Below are positions 16,478 to 24,928 of a stretch of 38,166 bases of DNA, in pieces. This stretch comes from Nocardia sp. CY41 (GTDB lineage Bacteria; Actinomycetota; Actinomycetes; Mycobacteriales; Mycobacteriaceae). The DNA is taken from NCBI RefSeq assembly GCF_009829325.1, contig NZ_VUOS01000039.1, positions 1-38,166 on the forward strand. Reading direction: 5' to 3'. The notes under the pieces were generated by a model. The model saw only the letters and a program-made list of their open reading frames with translations. It made no database searches and had not been told where the DNA came from. Each line of letters begins with the position of its first letter. Position 1 is the first letter of the stretch. The translations under genes were made by a program, and so were the position numbers.

Positions 16478-17830
16478 ATGCCCAAGAACAAGCCGACCGC
16501 CGCCCAGCGAGCACGCCGTCTGAAGATCGAGACCGGCGGCGTCTACACCGAGCTGCTGCACGCACAAACCACCCCGGTGGCGTCCACGACAGCGCGGGCT
16601 GGGCGCTGGCTGAACTCCATCCTGACCCACCTGAGGGATTTGGGGTGGCCCGCCGCTGCGCTCGATCTGGACGACAGTCGCTATGTCGCCTACTGCGGCC
16701 CGGTCCAACTAGAGGTCGAACTGGAAAACGACGACATTGACATGTGCCGCATCACCACAGACCTCGACACTGCGTCCCAGCCCGCCGCACCGCTATATCT
16801 GGGAGTCCTGGCACCGGCGGACGCCACCGTCGAGGATCTGGCGACCGGAGCACGCGCTGACACCGAGACACCAAGCGAGATCGCTGTACGCGTCGACGCG
16901 GAACTGACCGCGACACGACGCAAGCGGGTCCTCGCCGCCCAGGACGAGCCGGGGGAGCCCTGTCCGATCTGCGGCGATCGGTATCCCACCCACCACCTGC
17001 TCGCTACCAGTCCCGAAGGACCCCCGGTCTGTCCGGCATGCGCCTGGGACGGCGATCACTACTACCGCGCCGACCTGCCGTATCTCGCAGTGCAGATCGA
17101 CCAGTTGGTCGACATGGATCTGTCCGCACCCGCAGGATGGGCCGCGGTCGCCGCGGTGCTCGCGTTGACGTGCGGGCCCGACCTCGGCCGGCGAGTGGAG
17201 CGCGAGCTGACCCAGCGCCGCGGATGGCCGGTGATCATGGACCGCTGGGACCGCCCGATGGACCGGTCGTGGATCTGGCTCGCTCCGCATCCGACGCGGC
17301 ATCCGGCCTTCGCCCAGCTTGGGGCCGGGGCGAGTCTGGAGGCGATAACCCGAGCGCTCGAGCGCTACGATCCCAGCCTGCCGGTACGGGCACAGCAGGT
17401 GTGCCGGGAGGCCGGCGTGCGGTGGCGGGCGGCTCTGTGGCCCGCGGCAGCCGTCTACGCGGTCGCATTCACCACCCAGGCCCTCGAACGGGACCGGCAC
17501 CGCACGCCGGTCCACGTTGTGGACTCCCTCTCCGATGGCCTGTCACAGATCCGCCCACCGTTCGCGGTGACTGGGGACGCGCTCAACGTCGAATCCGGAC
17601 TCGAAGAACTCCTCGAGCACCTGCTGTTCCCGCTGCTGCTCGGGCACGGACTGTATGACCAGCCACACCTACTCCCACGCGAACACCAGCACGAGCAGAT
17701 CACCGATACGCAGCTGCCCCAGGCCGTCGAGACGGTCGACAACTCGAGCGCCTTGGGGCCGATCGTCAGGGACATTTCCGGTGGCGCGGCGGCGGAAGCC
17801 GATCGGCCCGGCGATACGACATCGTCTTAG
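16478..17830 (+). CDS. Large hypothetical protein with central zinc ribbon
   Basis: 450 residues from ATG 16478. N-terminal basic segment (PKNKPTAAQRARRLKIETG). Then an alpha/beta region with ILTHLRDLGWPAAALDLDDSRYVAYCGPVQLEVELEN, whose flow resembles immunity- or plasmid-type proteins. A four-Cys zinc ribbon follows (CPICGDRY, then CPACAWDGDHYY, about 167-195), and a helical C-terminal half with many Trp/Pro residues. I do not recognise the family. It looks intact, with ordinary codon use, and its stop overlaps the stop of the convergent minus gene at 17827. It may belong to a plasmid or island backbone, but nothing in the sequence fixes its job. Confidence 0.6.
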   Translation: MPKNKPTAAQRARRLKIETGGVYTELLHAQTTPVASTTARAGRWLNSILTHLRDLGWPAAALDLDDSRYVAYCGPVQLEVELENDDIDMCRITTDLDTASQPAAPLYLGVLAPADATVEDLATGARADTETPSEIAVRVDAELTATRRKRVLAAQDEPGEPCPICGDRYPTHHLLATSPEGPPVCPACAWDGDHYYRADLPYLAVQIDQLVDMDLSAPAGWAAVAAVLALTCGPDLGRRVERELTQRRGWPVIMDRWDRPMDRSWIWLAPHPTRHPAFAQLGAGASLEAITRALERYDPSLPVRAQQVCREAGVRWRAALWPAAAVYAVAFTTQALERDRHRTPVHVVDSLSDGLSQIRPPFAVTGDALNVESGLEELLEHLLFPLLLGHGLYDQPHLLPREHQHEQITDTQLPQAVETVDNSSALGPIVRDISGGAAAEADRPGDTTSS

Positions 17831-18207
17831 TCGATGTCGGTGTCTTCGCGAGCGATCCGTGACTCGACCAGCGGCAGCAGCTCACGCAGGCCTTGATTGT
17901 CGTCGGGGTTGATCCACAGTCCGCTGCGCAGGACCGTAGCCGCGCGAGCGAAGTCGCCGAGCCGCCACCAGGCCAGCGCCAGACCGTGCCGGGCTCGATG
18001 AAACGGTCGATTTTCGATGTAGGACCAGGGCAGTACACCGGTGAACCCGGCCGGCAGGCTCAGTTCACCGACGACGACACCGGTTTGGTAGAAGCCCAGC
18101 GCTTCGGTCAGCAATGCCGCACGCCGTGCGCTGGATTTCCTGGTCGTTCCGACAACAGCGTCGGCACGAGCGAGAGCGTCGTGGCCCGAGTGCCGCGTCG
18201 ACGTCAC
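17827..18207 (-). CDS. TPR-like C-terminal module, probably the 3' part of a frameshifted gene
   Basis: 126 residues from GTG 18207. The core reads AALLTEALGFYQTGVVVGEL, then VLPWSYIENRPFHRARHGLALAWWRLGDF and ATVLRSGLWINPDDNQGLREL. This is a tetratricopeptide-like pair with the ENRPF...RARHGLA and NPxDNQGxR motifs known from ST7-like/TPR proteins. It overlaps the next upstream minus-strand reading frame by 143 bases. Reading through in one frame (RDVDAALG joined to HDALARADAVVG near 18190) would make a sensible single protein. It is therefore likely the end of one gene split by a one-base indel rather than a separate gene. Confidence 0.6.
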   Translation of the reverse strand: MTSTRHSGHDALARADAVVGTTRKSSARRAALLTEALGFYQTGVVVGELSLPAGFTGVLPWSYIENRPFHRARHGLALAWWRLGDFARAATVLRSGLWINPDDNQGLRELLPLVESRIAREDTDID

Positions 18208-18793
18208 GGTAGTTCGCGTCGCGGATCCGCTTCAAGGCTCTTCGATACGCCGCCTGGTCACCGGTGCTGTCACGTTCGTCGAGGGCATCGTCGATCGGGA
18301 CATCGGAAGCGGCGCCGGCGTAGGGAGACGGCATCCGCCAGTTCTCACGCACACCGGCGGCCTTCACCCGATTCCACCACGCCCATGTCCGTGCCTGCGC
18401 TACCAGCTCGTGGGGGTAGTCATCCGGGTCGAGATCCCAGCCGTGGGCCAGCGGGTCATAACCATCGCCCGACAGTGTCCACGCGGGCATTCGGCCCGCT
18501 GCGCTGACGCGGATCGCGACCTTACGCGTCTCGCAGGACTGGTAGCGGGTCACCATCTCCTGAAGCCACACATACCGTGACAGCGGATCAGCCTCGGCCG
18601 GAACACCGACTTCAACCACACAGGTCATCTCCTCGATGATCTGCTGCATGACCTGTTCAGCCGCGGCCGTGTCCAACGGGTAGGCGAATGTATTCCGGAT
18701 CCGGCCCCACGTGACCGGCATGAACAGGTCGTCGTGACCGCAACCTGTCCGCTCCGCCAACGCAGCGATCAATTCGCCATCCGTCGTGATCAT
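18065..18793 (-). pseudogene. Upstream part of the frameshifted TPR-containing gene
   Basis: Starts at ATG 18793 (MITTDGELIAALAERTGCG); the in-frame extension to 18850 lacks support. It encodes about 200 ordinary residues: MPVTWGRIRNTFAYPLDT, VMQQIIEEMTCVVEVG, SRYVWLQEMVTRYQSCE, then YRRALKRIRDANYRDVDAALG. The last 40 codons become Arg/Cys-rich and out of character, while the adjacent frame carries the TPR module. The first part has no recognised domain. Together with 17827-18207 it would form one protein of about 320 residues. Confidence 0.55.
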
Positions 18794-19020
18794 GCCGTGG
18801 CTCGCTTCTCTGGTGCCAATTGTCTTCGGACAGCGGACTGCTCGACGCACAGTCTATTGCTGGGTCATCAGCCGCAGACAGTTCGCCGTCGCCGGGCTTG
18901 CCAAGACCGGTGCCCAGTCGCTGCGCGCCGCTACCATCTGCTCCTTCGGATACCGATCCGATGTGTGGAGGCATTTCGGACATCGGCTTCGCCGACAACC
19001 TCGCGCGAGTGGCGCAACGT
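18794..19020. other. Intergenic gap
   Basis: About 230 bases between two minus-strand genes. It presumably carries the promoter of the frameshifted TPR gene. No other feature seen. Confidence 0.3.
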
Positions 19021-19995
19021 TCAGCCGTCTGCGTCGAAGTCGCCGAACGCGACGTTTGCGGTGAGTGCGTCGAAGCGGTCGAGCAGGTCGTCGAGCTCGT
19101 CCAGGATCGGCTGGGTGCGCCAGCGAGCCGCGACGCCGCGCGCATAGTAGTCGGGGTCGAGATCACCCGCGAGCGTTGAACCATGTTGTCGCAGTAGGTG
19201 TTCGGTGGTGATGGCCGTGATGGTCTCGGCGGTCAGTGGGTCGAGTTCGTCGACATATCCGGTGGCCAGTCCGCGGTCGTCGAAGTCGGTCAGGAAAGGC
19301 AGCGCGCCGTAGGCCGGGGGCAAGACGGGGTTGGGGTCGGTCTCGGTGGTCGAGGTGAGGATGCGTTCCATCTCGAGGTGTCCTGTGGCCTTGGGCGCGT
19401 GAGCGAGGACGGCGATCCAGCGGCGGAACACCTGGACCGGGCAGCTTGCGGGCAGCCCGGTGGCGGGCAGTTCGACCAGCGGCTGCGGCCCGATTGTCAC
19501 TGTGGTGTCGGTGACGGTGACCTCGCGTTGGGTGAGGGCGGCGATCTGCCGCCAGGACAGCCCGGAGGTGGCCAGCAGGAGGAGGACCGCGTCGCGGCGC
19601 CCGTGCAGGCCTTCGGTCCATCCGGTGACCGGCAACTGGGGCAGCAGCGCTGTGGCGCGGTCGCGAGCAGCGTCGAGCCGGGCGCCGCGGCCGGGGTTCA
19701 GGGCCCGCCGGACGGCTTCGGCCTCACCGGGGGCGGGGTGGCCGGCGCGCTGGTGGGCGGTGTTGATGGCGGTGACGCGCCCGCGCTGGGTCGCGGGAGT
19801 GCCGGGGTGCTCGGCGAGGTAGGCCAGCACCGTAGCAGCGCTGGCCGGGAGCGCGGTGTGTTCGGCGGCGGCCGCCCATCGTGCGAACTGCCGCCACTCC
19901 CGGGCGTGTTCGCGCCCGAGACCGGGAACGAGACTGGGGATGGGCCGTTCGTCGATCAGTGCGGTTTGCGGGTCGTGGTCATGGGAGTCCGTCAT
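19021..19995 (-). CDS. Integrase-like protein lacking the catalytic pentad
   Basis: 324 residues from ATG 19995, eight bases after a GGGAC ribosome site. Residues about 30-115 resemble a tyrosine-recombinase core-binding domain (SAATVLAYLAEHPGTPATQ, then RVTAINTAHQRAGHPAPG). Residues about 120-230 match the start of the catalytic fold (LHGRRDAVLLLLATSGLSWRQIAALT), but the GLRxxEL Arg is replaced (SGLSWRQIAALT). No HxxR or Tyr box was found in the remaining 100 residues, which are Asp-rich. It probably binds DNA without cutting it, or is a diverged cousin with another job. It is not part of a visible three-gene cassette, since the gene after it encodes a TPR-like protein. Confidence 0.6.
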   Translation of the reverse strand: MTDSHDHDPQTALIDERPIPSLVPGLGREHAREWRQFARWAAAAEHTALPASAATVLAYLAEHPGTPATQRGRVTAINTAHQRAGHPAPGEAEAVRRALNPGRGARLDAARDRATALLPQLPVTGWTEGLHGRRDAVLLLLATSGLSWRQIAALTQREVTVTDTTVTIGPQPLVELPATGLPASCPVQVFRRWIAVLAHAPKATGHLEMERILTSTTETDPNPVLPPAYGALPFLTDFDDRGLATGYVDELDPLTAETITAITTEHLLRQHGSTLAGDLDPDYYARGVAARWRTQPILDELDDLLDRFDALTANVAFGDFDADG

Positions 19996-20091
19996 CTCTG
20001 TCCCGTCTCGGTTCGCAGCTTCGCCACATCGCGGACTCGCGCACCTACGCGCGGTGAAGCTGAACATATTCCACCGCTAGGACAGGTGGCG

Positions 20092-20535
20092 CTATTCGGG
20101 CGTGCGCACCGCGGGCGCCGAGTCGGATCGCCGCGGGCGTCGGGCACGTAGGAAGATCACCGTGTTGTACACGCAGATCAGCAGGCACAACATCGGCACC
20201 GAGGTGACCACGACGGAGGCAGTGGCAGACAGCCGCTGCACATCCTGCGTGAGGATGAGGGTGTTGCCCGCCACCGCGACCACCACCCAGACCACCAATT
20301 GGCCGGCGAAGTACCGCGCCGATCCGGCGCGGTCGCGGGTGCTGGCCAGCAGCGCGTAGAACAGCCCGGCCTGGAACACTGTCGCCGCTACGACGATCGG
20401 CCACAGCCCCGTCAGATACAGCGGCATCCCCGCCAGTTCGGCGAGCTCGCTGCCGAACAGAAACGACCCGACCGAGGACAACCCCATCAGCGCGAGCGCG
20501 GCCCACACCGCGACCCGTCCGGTCCATCCGCTCAT
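20092..20535 (-). CDS. Small four-helix membrane protein
   Basis: 147 residues from ATG 20535, five bases after a perfect AGGAGG; the GTG three bases earlier is too close to it. Four hydrophobic segments are visible: VAVWAALALMGLSSVGSF, GLWPIVVAATVFQAGLFYALL, FAGQLVVWVVVAVAGNTLIL and SVVVTSVPMLCLLICVYNTV. A short Arg-rich cytoplasmic tail follows. Nothing indicates a transport or enzyme motif. It follows the pentapeptide gene on the same strand, at about 170 bases. Confidence 0.7.
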   Translation of the reverse strand: MSGWTGRVAVWAALALMGLSSVGSFLFGSELAELAGMPLYLTGLWPIVVAATVFQAGLFYALLASTRDRAGSARYFAGQLVVWVVVAVAGNTLILTQDVQRLSATASVVVTSVPMLCLLICVYNTVIFLRARRPRRSDSAPAVRTPE

Positions 20536-20707
20536 CACTGCCTCCTAACCACCACACAGCGGCCATCCGCGCGGGCGGAAACGTTGATAGACAGAAGAAT
20601 TCGTACAGAGTACGCCCGGGCGGGTGTGTGGATTCCGTTGTGGGTCGACAGCGCGGCCAGCAACTTGTCGAGCGCGCGCTGTGCGCGTTGGGCCCGTAAG
20701 GGGATCG

Positions 20708-21463
20708 CTAACGGCTTGGTGGCGGGGTGAAGCCGCCCGGCCACTCCGTGTGTTCGTCGTAGTGAACGCCATCCAGGACCGCGCCATCCAGGACCGCGCC
20801 ATTCAGGACTGTGTCGGTCAGATCCGTGTCGGTCAGGTCCGCGCCGAGCAGGAACGCGTCGGTCAGGTTCGCGCCGAAGAGGTCCGCGTGGGCAAGTTTC
20901 GCGTCGATCATGCTCGCTTCGACGAGGCAGGAGTTCGACAGGTCGATCGTATCGGAGCCGTCGTGGCTGGTGTCACGGCGACCGATCACCGTGACAGCAG
21001 CCTGGATATCTTCCGCGATCGCTCCCGCGCCGGGTACGTTCAACGGCGGGCACGTAGGCCCCACAGGTGCGTGTGTACGGATGAAAGCACCAAGGACCTC
21101 GAACACGGTGGGATGATCCGCCGGGGAGTCTCGGGCGAGCCGTTCCAAGGCATAGATGCCACCTAATCGAACGTCGATCTTGTCGGAGCCGAGGTGCTCG
21201 ATCGCTTTGCCGAAGCGGTCGGTGACCTGCCCTTGCTCGGACAGGCCGTACTGATTTTGGGTTGCGTGCAGGGATTGGCCGGTAAACCACAGCGCCGCCA
21301 CGGCCACCGCGGCGGTGGCCACTGAAGCGATCTTGGGCCAGCCGTCCCACAGAAATATTCCCCCTACGCGTCGCGCTATCCGCCTGCATCGTCGCTGAGG
21401 TGCTGGCGCCGCACGAAGACCAGGCGATTCTCGCCCTGCCAGACGGCGGTGAATACCGAGCAC
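20708..21463 (-). CDS. Membrane-anchored pentapeptide-repeat protein
   Basis: 251 residues as drawn from GTG 21463, though the start is uncertain because the first 35 codons overlap a better-looking reading in another frame. One membrane segment (IASVATAAVAVAALWF), then TGQSLHATQNQYGLSEQGQV, a segment typical of actinobacterial pentapeptide proteins. Then GKAIEHLGSDKIDVRLGGIYALERLARDS. At the C-terminus there are about 12 pentapeptide-type units with the A(D/N)LxX rhythm (KLAHADLFGANLTDAFLLGA, then DLTDTDLTD and TVLNGAVLDGAVLDG). Pentapeptide repeats fold as a right-handed quadrilateral helix; their role is generally unknown in such proteins. The near-perfect DNA repetition at 20770-20830 encodes the last units. 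Confidence 0.75.
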   Translation of the reverse strand: MLGIHRRLAGRESPGLRAAPAPQRRCRRIARRVGGIFLWDGWPKIASVATAAVAVAALWFTGQSLHATQNQYGLSEQGQVTDRFGKAIEHLGSDKIDVRLGGIYALERLARDSPADHPTVFEVLGAFIRTHAPVGPTCPPLNVPGAGAIAEDIQAAVTVIGRRDTSHDGSDTIDLSNSCLVEASMIDAKLAHADLFGANLTDAFLLGADLTDTDLTDTVLNGAVLDGAVLDGVHYDEHTEWPGGFTPPPSR

Positions 21464-21513
21464 CTGAGCGGTTCTGCGGGCGGCGCGGCGTCGGGGAGCC
21501 GGAGGCGGAACTC
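21376..21513 (-). pseudogene. Coding-like remnant upstream of the pentapeptide gene
   Basis: In a frame different from the pentapeptide gene, 45 codons with strong G/C at third positions read EFRLRLPDAAPPAEPLRC, then SVFTAVWQGENRLVFVRRQH and LSDDAGG, ending at the TAG at 21378-21376. This looks like a real small protein, but the frame has no start codon and an in-frame stop just upstream; an ATG in the neighbouring frame (MMTA) suggests a one-base indel. Family not recognised. It suggests the pentapeptide gene really starts later or at a non-standard codon. Confidence 0.35.
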
Positions 21514-21597
21514 ATGCCGTCATCATCCCGGTCGCAGTCGCCGTCTCCTGGAACCTTTGCGCTGGTCGCGTCGCGCCTACGCGGCGTCTAGCAGCCA

Positions 21598-21845
21598 CTG
21601 GGATGCGAAATCCGGCGCACAGGACTTTCCGCAGATGGCCGCATGCCCCCGGCACCGGCAGCCTGCGGAGTTCGTCTCGATACCAAGCACCCGCAACGGG
21701 TAGCTGACGGAACGCGCCCACCGAGCACGCTCGCTACTTCGCGGCTCAGGCCACCGACCTCAGTTCAGGACTCATATCGGCCGAATAGCCTTTGTATCGA
21801 CGATTCTCACAATATGAACCTTCTGACCGGAGGCCGGCTCAGCAG
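21598..21845. other. Intergenic gap
   Basis: Roughly 250 bases between the pentapeptide region and the terminator. No gene or structure recognised. Confidence 0.3.
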
Positions 21846-21884
21846 AAACGCCCTGCCGACCGTGGGACGGTCGGCAGGGCGTTT
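21846..21884. terminator. 18-bp perfect-stem terminator
   Basis: AAACGCCCTGCCGACCGT and its exact complement flank a GGG loop. The A-rich left foot and T-rich right foot make it bidirectional. It lies about 55 bases after the stop of the minus-strand gene at 21938-22237 and should end that transcript. Confidence 0.85.
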
Positions 21885-21937
21885 CCCCTGTTTCGTTCCG
21901 GCCCGCGACACGACACACGGCCGGTCGCGGCGCCGGT

Positions 21938-22237
21938 TCAGTAGCCCAAGTTGGTCTGTCCGGTGATCACTCGACCCGCGACATAGAGGTCGCCATTGGA
22001 GTCCAGCACAGCGATGATCTTCTTCTGGGTGCCGTGGTGGGTCGTGAAGTAGATCTTGTCGGCCTCCTGCGAGGTGCTGAAGTTCGTGTTCACCGACAGT
22101 TCGATGCTCACCGGCGAACTGATGAGGACATCCTTCTTCGGTGAGGTGGGATACACCTGGTTCTGGCGCAGCTTCACCCGGCCGTGGGTGTCGCCCTCTT
22201 CCCAGTCGGAGGCCAAGCCCAGATCGATATCACCCAT
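21938..22237 (-). CDS. 99-residue hypothetical protein, beta-rich
   Basis: Starts at ATG 22237 with AAGGGG eight bases upstream. The sequence runs MGDIDLGLASDWEEGDTH, GRVKLRQNQVYPTSPKKDVL, then VSIELSVNTNFSTSQEADKI and IIAVLDSNGDLYVAGRVITG. It alternates polar and hydrophobic residues as in a small beta-sandwich. No signal peptide, cysteine or membrane segment. It resembles uncharacterised short actinomycete proteins, but I cannot name the family with certainty. The gene has its own terminator, so it is a single-gene unit. Codon use is less G/C-biased than that of its neighbours, hinting at separate origin. Confidence 0.7.
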   Translation of the reverse strand: MGDIDLGLASDWEEGDTHGRVKLRQNQVYPTSPKKDVLISSPVSIELSVNTNFSTSQEADKIYFTTHHGTQKKIIAVLDSNGDLYVAGRVITGQTNLGY

Positions 22238-22916
22238 GCTGAATTCCCCTTAGCTGCAGATCATCCTGCGATCCTCGAATGGGTATCCGGTACCCAATTC
22301 GATTGCCCCGCAAGAGAATTCTATGCAGAACCCGAGCTGGACGGTACGCCAACGGAGCGATTGTGCGTCACTCGCTCTATGGGAACAGGAACTTTCGGTC
22401 GAGATCGCCCCGGACGCTGGATCCGTCCGGATCCAGCACTCGTGGGCGTCTCGGCGTCGGGACCTGTGGTCCGGTAGTGCGCGCCCCGTTCCGACTGATG
22501 CGGCCGTTCGAACCGTCAGCAGCAGGTGAGCAACGCGGTCACCCAGACCGCGTCCGAGTCGGCGGGGGTGATGCGGCGCTTCGAACCCCCGCGACTGCAC
22601 CAGCGCAAGAAGGCTGTCGAGAAATCGAATCTTGGACACTCGGCCGTGTCCGCGCCCGAGGTCAGGCGCGCGAGAATGTCGATCCGCCAAACCAGAACCG
22701 GGGTCCTGGGCAGGGCGGCCGGCCACCGACACAGTCAGCGACCTCGGTCCAGCCGTAGCCCGGGCGCGGCGGCTGCTGAAGCCACGCACCCGTTGAACGA
22801 CTCCCGGACCTCGATCCTCGCGTGGAGGACAGACCCGGAGCCTCGGTCAGTCGCTGTCGGTGAGTTGAGCACGGAGTTCTTCGATCTGCTCGATGCCTGC
22901 GGCTACGATCCGCGGC
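22238..22916. other. Noncoding stretch with one palindrome
   Basis: No supportable gene in about 680 bases. A near-perfect palindrome GCTGGATCCG-TC-CGGATCCAGC lies at 22416-22437. The last bases contain a promoter-like TACGAT for the gene at 22917. Reading frames here have no protein-like composition. Confidence 0.4.
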
Positions 22917-22917
22917 A
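22904..22917 (+). promoter_or_regulatory. -10 box of a probable leaderless transcript
   Basis: TACGAT at 22904-22909 lies seven bases before the ATG at 22917, the standard spacing for leaderless actinobacterial messages. No ribosome site precedes the ATG. Confidence 0.5.
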
Positions 22918-23315
22918 TGCCTGAGCTACGCGAGGGATGGGACGTCGAGGAGGCGGTCGGGGAGACCGATTGGGTGATGGCGCATCTGGCCGGCCACTAC
23001 GTCGGACAGCCGCGGGACGCCGACGCGTGCCCGCTGGCCGGGGACGAGCGCTGGGACGAGCCCCTGATCGAGGGCGCGTTCAAAGACGCTGTCGATCGGG
23101 CGTGCTCGGCGGTGTCGCTGCGATGGGATCGGGATCGTGGCGTGATCACCTACCCGGAGTCGATGACCCCCGCCAGGGCCGCCGTGTTGTGGAACGCGGC
23201 TCTGGCCGAGGCCCGCCACTACCGCTTGGGTGAGATCGTCGCGGAGACCCGAGCGGGTCGGGGTGCCCGGCTGGCGGACCGTACCCGCGGCAACGAGTGG
23301 GTGCTGCCCGACTGA
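22917..23315 (+). CDS. Hypothetical protein, probably leaderless
   Basis: 132 residues from ATG 22917 (MPELREGWDVEEAVGETDWV). It is acidic and mixed alpha/beta, with MAHLAGHYVGQPRDADACPL, CSAVSLRWDRDRGVITYPE and PARAAVLWNAALAEARHY. No known domain recognised. The start is supported by the TACGAT hexamer seven bases upstream; an ATG eight codons earlier lies inside that promoter. Nothing around it suggests a function. Confidence 0.65.
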   Translation: MPELREGWDVEEAVGETDWVMAHLAGHYVGQPRDADACPLAGDERWDEPLIEGAFKDAVDRACSAVSLRWDRDRGVITYPESMTPARAAVLWNAALAEARHYRLGEIVAETRAGRGARLADRTRGNEWVLPD

Positions 23316-23439
23316 CCGACCTCGCACCGACTCGCCCGGGTTCCGGTCGGGGGTGCTGCTACGTTCACCACACCGAGACAGCGGGCACCACACACGCGGC
23401 GGCATTCGAGAGCAGTTCCGTGCTACCGCAAACCGGTCG

Positions 23440-23613
23440 GAGGTGGTGGTCGAGGTCCATGCGCTGATGCAGGATGCGGACGATGTCGATGACGCCCGCA
23501 TCGGTGGAGCGGTAGTACAGGGTGTGCGATCCGGCGGCGAGCTTGCGGTAGCCGGGGCGGATGTCATCGCAGGCGCGACCGAGGTGCTGGCCAGACGACT
23601 GGCATTCGGCAGT
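23440..23613 (-). pseudogene. ParE/RelE-type toxin, C-terminal remnant
   Basis: About 58 codons read as the end of a ParE-family toxin: LGRACDDIRPGYRKLAAGSH, TLYYRSTDAGVIDIVRILHQ and RMDLDHHL. The motif pair cDDIRpGyR and ivRiLHqrMD is diagnostic. The N-terminal half of the toxin is missing and the frame continues past the usual end, so it is a dead fragment. No antitoxin gene remains beside it. Confidence 0.7.
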
Positions 23614-23842
23614 GTGAATGGGGGTTCCGGAGGGCGTAAGAAGCAACGAAGTTCGGGTAGCCGCGGAGTCGCCGATAGAACCACCACGGACAACGGCCTG
23701 GAAGCCGAGAGGGGATGTTCCGGGCCGTTGCCGGTCACCCGATTGGGGGGGCTGCCGAGTTAACCCGGGCGACGCCTCCGATCCTACCGAAAAACGGTAA
23801 AACGCAGCGGGCGGCGACCACGTTCGCAGGGTTCGGCGAACG

Positions 23843-23857
23843 TAGGCTGCGCAACTA
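23843..23857 (+). promoter_or_regulatory. -10 box TAGGCT, identical layout to 26431
   Basis: TAGGCT eight bases before the ATG of the broken coiled-coil gene. The same hexamer and spacing precede the intact paralogue at 26445, pointing to a conserved leaderless promoter. Confidence 0.5.
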
Positions 23858-24129
23858 TGACCGAGGATCTGCAAGGGCGACTGATCGCGCTGGAGCGGTA
23901 GTCGCGGACCTGACCTGGCGGATGCGCAGCGTCGAGCGGGACGCCGCTGCCGCGCGGATGCTCGCCGGTGACGCGGATCGGGACGTGGCCGAGATCAGCG
24001 CGCAGACGCAGCGACTTCCGCCCGGCCACCGGGGAGAGCGTCGCCGCGATGGATGCGTCCCTGGCAGAGCTGCGCACCCAGATCGCGACCCTGCTGAGGT
24101 CACTGACCAGCCGCGGCAGCGACCGGTAA
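23857..24129 (+). pseudogene. Broken paralogue of the coiled-coil protein at 26445
   Basis: Starts MTEDLQGRLIALE, matching MASEDLQARVAALE of the intact gene. It then shifts frame (VVADLTWRMRSVERDAAAAR, MLAGDADRDVAEISAQTQ), and shifts again near 24012 (SDFRPATGESVAAMDASLAE, LRTQIATLLRSL), reaching a TAA at 24127-24129. Two indels are therefore needed to restore it. Composition is helical and charged, as in the intact copy. Confidence 0.75.
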
Positions 24130-24171
24130 CCAGGGCGACGACCGAAGAAACGGAGTCGCTGACCTTCACCG

Positions 24172-24270
24172 GTGAACACGACACCGCAGGCTCAGCTCTG
24201 TCGTCCCGGCCGAACCTGCGGCGTTACGGCCGGTGCCCGAGCGGCGGCTCAGACCCCGACCTCACCCAGC
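24172..24270 (+). repeat. Dispersed ~95-bp repeat, copy 1 (partner at 24832-24928)
   Basis: Shares strings such as CACGACACCGCAG, TACGGCC-GTGCCCGA and CAGACCCCGACCTCAC with 24832-24928 in direct orientation, about 660 bases apart. The copies have diverged noticeably, and no open frame is conserved between them. A piece (ACGGCCGGTGCCCG) recurs near 38017. Confidence 0.5.
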
Positions 24271-24352
24271 AGCCTGCCACTTGACCCGGACATGTCAAGC
24301 ATCTACCACCGGCCGCGACACCCGCGGCCGGGCTGCCCGTCACCCCAGGTCA

Positions 24353-24483
24353 GCGGGGGTAACGTTGACGGGGCCTCGATATCCCGTCGAGGAAGTTCGC
24401 CTCACTACCGCTTCGCCCCGGAACCTCCTCGCACCGGGGCCGAAGTCGCATCCCGGAGAGCTCTCGACCGCCGCCGCGATCCG
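24353..24483 (-). repeat. Structured double-hairpin repeat, copy 2 (inverted)
   Basis: The complement of this segment matches 38042-38166 over about 125 bases, including TCGATATCCCGTCGAGGAAG, TTCGCCTCACTACCGCTTCG and a CCGGGGCCGAAG stem half. The first stem is partly decayed here (CTTCGCCCCGG against CCGGGGCCGAAG). Copy 1 at 11934 shares only the core. Confidence 0.7.
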
Positions 24484-24552
24484 ATGCCTGTCGACCTGCG
24501 AAGATTCCGGTTCCGAGCACGAAACCGAGAGCGAAGCCGCCTGCGCGCGAAA

Positions 24553-24597
24553 CGACCCCGGCTCCTTCCCAGTCGGCTGATGAGGGTGCCGGGGTCG
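24553..24597. terminator. Hairpin with 10-bp arms
   Basis: CGACCCCGGC at 24553-24562 pairs with GCCGGGGTCG at 24588-24597 across a 25-base loop; on the minus strand it is followed by TTTC. It could terminate minus-strand transcription. No gene is seen immediately before it on either strand. Confidence 0.4.
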
Positions 24598-24831
24598 CTG
24601 TCTATCCGCGGTTGCCACACCCTGGTGTTGTGAGGACTCGGGCACGGCGGAACCCATTCGATCACGAATTCTGTTGTGCACCGAACTGTTCGAAACACAC
24701 TCTATCGTGCGTGCGTGAAAAACGCTGTCATACAGTCGGATTGGTGCGCGAGAAACAAGCGGAAAGTCATAGATCGTCGGTCCAGGAGTCTCGGCGACAC
24801 CGGATGCACCCGTGGGTGCGCTGACCATGAG

Positions 24832-24928
24832 GATGGTTCACGACACCGCAGCCCAGCCCCGCCGTCACGACCGAACCCGCAGCGCTACGGCCAGTGCCCG
24901 AACTCGAACGCATCAGACCCCGACCTCA
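24832..24928 (+). repeat. Dispersed ~95-bp repeat, copy 2
   Basis: Direct-orientation relative of 24172-24270. Its right end runs into the 3' end of the GvpG-like reading frame on the other strand. Confidence 0.5.

Noticed and set aside
20770..20900. Tandem DNA repeat suggesting a minisatellite or CRISPR-like array
   Set aside because: The repetition encodes pentapeptide units of the minus-strand protein; there are no spacers.
22560..22620. TTCGAACCCCCGC resembling a tRNA 3' end or attachment site
   Set aside because: Stem halves do not match and no acceptor or anticodon arm could be drawn.
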